In this document: positions 62,501-64,000 of the stretch, piece after piece | Layout of the letters: each line of letters begins with the position of its first letter | Numbering within the stretch: the first letter of the stretch is position 1 | Origin: Paranoxybacillus sp035645275 | Lineage (GTDB): Bacteria; Bacillota; Bacilli; Bacillales; Anoxybacillaceae | NCBI GenBank assembly: GCA_035645275.1 | Contig: DASQMX010000019.1 | Span: 105,294 to 169,293, forward strand | Direction of reading: 5' to 3' | DNA: 64,000 nucleotides | Translations under genes and position numbers: made by a program | The notes under the pieces: model-generated | Database searches by the model: none | What the model saw: only the letters and a program-made list of their open reading frames with translations | Told to the model about the DNA's origin: nothing

Positions 62501-64000
62501 CAGCTGCTTCAAGCTGGCAACACTGCTTACACATATGATGAAAATGGTAATCTCATTTCAAGAACCGGTGACGAAGGAACGGTTCAGTTTGAATATGACA
62601 GCTTCAATCGTTTAAGGAGCGCACAGTTTGACGATGGCAGCTTTGTGGACTATGCATATGATGGTCTTGGCCGCCAAGTGTTCCGTCACGAGCTGACATG
62701 GAAGGATTTTGACGGTATTGCCAAAGGAAAGGAAAAAGGGAAGAAAAAAGGGCACGAAAACGGAAAGGCAAAAGGCATTGAAAGCGGCAAAGGACAAGCG
62801 AATGGACGTGACAAACAACAAGACGCCGAATGTGATGATACTTCCAGCCATCCGGGCAAAGGAAATGGCCCGTATGATAACCCAGGCAAAGGACATAAAT
62901 GGGGGTTGTATAAAGACAAAAACCAAGGCTTAGGCAATGGTCAGAACCATGCCTACAACATTCGAACAAGATATGTGTATGAAGGGCTTTCCGATATATT
63001 GCACAAGGAGTACAGACCGAGCGGATCTCCATATGCCGAATATTATATGGGTGCCGACATGCAGGTGGTTTCCCGCAAGATGTTCGGCAATCATGCAATG
63101 ACGAACCCGTCCCATGAACCGAACTTGAAAACAACAGGGGGATTACTATATTACCAATATGACGGCCTCCGTACAGTCAGTGAAGTGACGGACCGCCATG
63201 GCGATATCATTGAACGGTACCGCTACGATGTGTTTGGAGGTATTTACACAGGCATTACAGCACCGTACAACTTTACGGGCTACACGGGTCATCGTTATGA
63301 TCCGAAATCGAGTCTTGTATACATGAACGCACGTTGGTACGACCCAGTCGCGGGCCGCTTCATGACACCGGATACGTATTTAGGAACGCAAACAAATCCG
63401 CAAACATTGAACCGTTATGCTTATGTCTTGAATAACCCGGTCAACATGTGGGACCCAACAGGCCATGTGCCAGAGTGGGTAAGGAATAAGGCAGATTATT
63501 CGACAGAAGAAACCATGGGATCGACCTTGTTATTGGATTACTGGTGGTTCCGAGGATACGAACGGGAAGAATCGCCGACCCAGCTCGTCAAGGAAATCAC
63601 AACCAGCAAATACATCCAGCATATCTATCAAAAATCCGTCCAAGAAACATGGTATTATGAGTATGCGCATTACATGGTTGTGAATGAGATTCCACGACTG
63701 ACAAGAGGACCGGAAAACGTCGTTTTCACGGAAACAACGACGTATGAGTGGGAAGATACGCTAACAGCCGAAGAACTGGCCCGACTCAATCAAGAAGAAA
63801 TCGCCAAACTCGGTCCACCGCCAAACGCGCGGATTGTCAGCCGGGAAAGCTCCGTGGATGGTTCGCCGTATGCGGTCAGAGCGTTGCTGGAGAATGAGGA
63901 TCGGTTCATTAAGCAAAAAGTGAACCAGCATCTGTATGGGGATTTCTACTTCAATCCAACTCAAGCTTTGAAGCTATTCACTAAATCAGGATTGAAGAAA
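56522..64000 (+). CDS. Giant secreted RHS/YD-repeat protein, C terminus beyond window
   Basis: The frame is open from ATG 56522 (behind AAGGGAGCAGGAG) to the window end, 2,493 codons so far. A signal peptide (VMIVLLVLFGNVAVYPLSAYA) leads to an RHS N-terminal region (FIPPVDVASGKVKL, DLHLPGIGFDFELERRYNG) and dozens of YD repeats (YEYDKAGRL, YDALNRLVEV types). Two Gly/Lys/Asn-rich inserts lie at about 62200-62330 and 62720-62940. The RHS core boundary ARWYDPVAGRFMTPDTYLG ... NPVNMWDPTG is reached at about 63460; the variable tip that follows begins HVPEWVRNK and shows no toxin motif I know. It resembles WapA-type polymorphic toxins or wall-associated proteins. A c-di-GMP riboswitch controls it. 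Confidence 0.9.
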   Translation, partial: MNRLRAIITVMIVLLVLFGNVAVYPLSAYAAQKHQDVQIDPFSILDLLPNTNQQSPHVPNPLEGIRPNIPSAAGEDMAPLSPDMNQEKVSPKETTSFIPPVDVASGKVKLTKTDLHLPGIGFDFELERRYNGDSKEVGPFGRGWDYNFDSLLQMYAEYVMGEFRVDGSVLQYEFVKDDPDGYVTSYDGDDKTNYELHKGHYKPAENQDTLTRVEQFNYVVETSRGTKITYYGYYAPWRKAQDPRAGKMIQRQDRYGNTMRYEYDGKGRLVKVTDTTGRAVTFVWSGNLITEVINPLQQKIRYRYDSQKRLTQVIWPGGKTTTYGYDSKHRLTEIINGENETIRFVYNQNGLVKSVIDPEGDTAYTYEYVMQSGKVKEALRKNAVGAEWKYKITDGYMAQEKTPFGETITYDKEGRITKKVSPKGTATFTYDKEGNLIKATEESGLVVSYTYHEKWDTPKEVAYSDGRKITYSYDEKGNIIERIENGVQANFEYDSKGQLLTVKDADGKVMSFAYDPYGNPIKVTNAVGETSTYEYDKLGRLIEQKEPGNPLMSFQYNPDGQLIERKIGSQIYKYEYDGAGRLIKSIDPLGKTTTYSYDRAGRLTQFIDSLNRTYQYEYDTAGNLKTILYPLNYKISYQHDQQGRVVSETTPAGTTTYTYGAFGVTETKGPKGTYHFTYDKKGRLIQVTDVLNRTITYAYDRYGRLTAVTDPYKRKHTFSYDSFSRLKGESLPGGNTIQYVYNQFGLLKEKVYADGSKEQFVYDDAKRLIKKIERDGSAQTFTYLGNLVTSIMNALGEKTKYEYDEHGRLIKYVDPAGGSYTYNYNQMNQMISVTNPLGETIAYQYDDAGRLTAITNPSGAKKTFTYDALDRLVKMVDEIGRIHQWQYNLDNNQTIYTQPDETKITYTYNERHQLTSVVNAMNEETRYEYDKAGRRTAVIDPLGQQTTFAYNALDQITELVRPDKKKVKYEYDKAGRLIKIVDPLKRVTELRYDQFGRVEGLRDWRGETTFTYDVMGRMTSMTNALGHTTTWHYDKLGRIIRMVDPLKQETKQTYHPLGGVETVELPNGAVWENKYDVLGRVVEEIDPLGRTTAYSYDSMGNLIEITDALGHKTAMKYNAAGELLTVTDAKGKETSYHYNKNGQLSRVTNALGHSVSYRYNKAGRLIEMKEPNSALTRFETDALNRIKAIIDPLGARTTYEYDVMGNMLKEIDPLGKETVYTYDAVGRVLTKTDRRDQTTSWMYDDKNNSVKIKNPEGAVTTLRYDALDQLIEEIDPLGRKYSYTYDPLGRLVKTVDPKGNKETYDYNPLGQIVAYTDKNGHTHRYRYDKAGNLLDETNALGNVTRYEYDKINRLIKITDPKNATTQYHYDAVGNLEKMIDPEGGEWSFEYDSIHRLTAAIDPLNRKTVYDYDAVGNLTKVTDPAGAITSFQYDLAGRLIEETDAEGAIWKYRYNSLGNLIKLIDPHGEQYTYKYDAEGNLLSETDPLKHQIQYKYDGVGRLIKRIDQAGYETKWKYDAVGNVTAITDALGHTSEYKYDELNRLIRLQTPKGSAYSYSYDAVGNLMKQVNPLGHETRYKYDALNQLTEVTDALDGMTQYEYDAVGNLTKIIDANGNPTSFDYNRNRQIQKLTNALGGSTSFFYDQAGQLIRQTNPNGSEINYTYTPTGLVESIHHDGEQTVYSYDKVGRLTEMQSPASHDRFVYDALGRVIKQENLTLEKAITYEYDAVGNLLSLTNSEDRTTRYTYDERNLMNSMIDPDGNQTSFVHDGLGREVERHLANGNKIVRTFDPDGNLTKIVNEGQNGAISSFAYEYDAAGNRVRQVEEDGAETTYRYDALNRLVEVTYPKDKILTIKQEPDTPEDGRKEGQVQKVLKQVAGMFKSLVGNTDDATYNGQSIVHSSGKGNDNSGGNGNGNGGDNGNGNGNGKENGKGKKKGLCSRDEAGESEFEPVDDQPDYLLPPHQKVTYTYDAVGNRLSMTQDDETIRYEYNALNQLLQAGNTAYTYDENGNLISRTGDEGTVQFEYDSFNRLRSAQFDDGSFVDYAYDGLGRQVFRHELTWKDFDGIAKGKEKGKKKGHENGKAKGIESGKGQANGRDKQQDAECDDTSSHPGKGNGPYDNPGKGHKWGLYKDKNQGLGNGQNHAYNIRTRYVYEGLSDILHKEYRPSGSPYAEYYMGADMQVVSRKMFGNHAMTNPSHEPNLKTTGGLLYYQYDGLRTVSEVTDRHGDIIERYRYDVFGGIYTGITAPYNFTGYTGHRYDPKSSLVYMNARWYDPVAGRFMTPDTYLGTQTNPQTLNRYAYVLNNPVNMWDPTGHVPEWVRNKADYSTEETMGSTLLLDYWWFRGYEREESPTQLVKEITTSKYIQHIYQKSVQETWYYEYAHYMVVNEIPRLTRGPENVVFTETTTYEWEDTLTAEELARLNQEEIAKLGPPPNARIVSRESSVDGSPYAVRALLENEDRFIKQKVNQHLYGDFYFNPTQALKLFTKSGLKK

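Noticed and set aside
62604..63134. Minus-strand ORF of 176 codons in the RHS region
   Set aside because: It is the antisense of the Gly/Lys-rich inserts in the RHS gene, with His/Cys/Ser-rich composition typical of a shadow frame.

Overview
The window is chromosomal DNA of a moderately low-GC, spore-former-type Firmicute. The order degS-degU-comFA-comFC-yvyF-flgM-flgN-flgK-flgL-yviE-fliW-csrA-hag, then flaG-fliD-fliS-fliT-hpf-secA-prfB-yvjA-cccB-ftsE-ftsX, matches the Bacillus subtilis chromosome. Protein style and the intron-split flagellin point to a thermophilic Bacillaceae such as Anoxybacillus, Geobacillus or Parageobacillus. The genus is an inference.

Left part (1-8.3 kb): the end of a UTP-glucose-1-phosphate uridylyltransferase gene and a family 4 glycosyltransferase, then convergent minus-strand cell-wall genes: a SpoIID/LytB protein, an SH3b protein, a large SH3b amidase, an LCP wall-polymer ligase and yvyE. 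From 8.4 to 21.8 kb come the DegS/DegU two-component pair, a DegV protein, two competence genes, a FliK-like/FlhB-C-like pair, a YaaR protein and the late flagellar block ending in the FliW/CsrA translational control pair.

At 21.9-23.1 kb the flagellin gene hag is interrupted by a 367-nt group I intron. Removing it joins two exons into a canonical 270-residue flagellin. A LAGLIDADG endonuclease gene lies just downstream on the other strand, outside the intron. Next come two Maf flagellin glycosyltransferases around a small unknown gene, and a seven-gene legionaminic-acid pathway (legB, legC, legG, legI, legH, ptmE, legF). Together these can make CMP-legionaminic acid and load it on flagellin.

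From 34.6 to 41.3 kb is an accessory insert: gene remnants, a decayed IS4-type transposase, and a c-di-GMP-I riboswitch with terminator in front of a 1,623-residue secreted Fn3-repeat protein. The flagellar cap and chaperone genes follow, then housekeeping genes hpf, secA, prfB (with its programmed frameshift), yvjA, cccB, ftsEX and an M23 murein hydrolase.

The right end (55-64 kb) holds a decayed Tn7-like tnsA/tnsB remnant, then a second c-di-GMP-I riboswitch with terminator, leading into a giant secreted RHS/YD-repeat protein that runs off the window. So one second messenger appears to control two giant surface proteins that flank the motility genes. A further pattern is a small palindromic repeat nested inside intrinsic terminators at three places.
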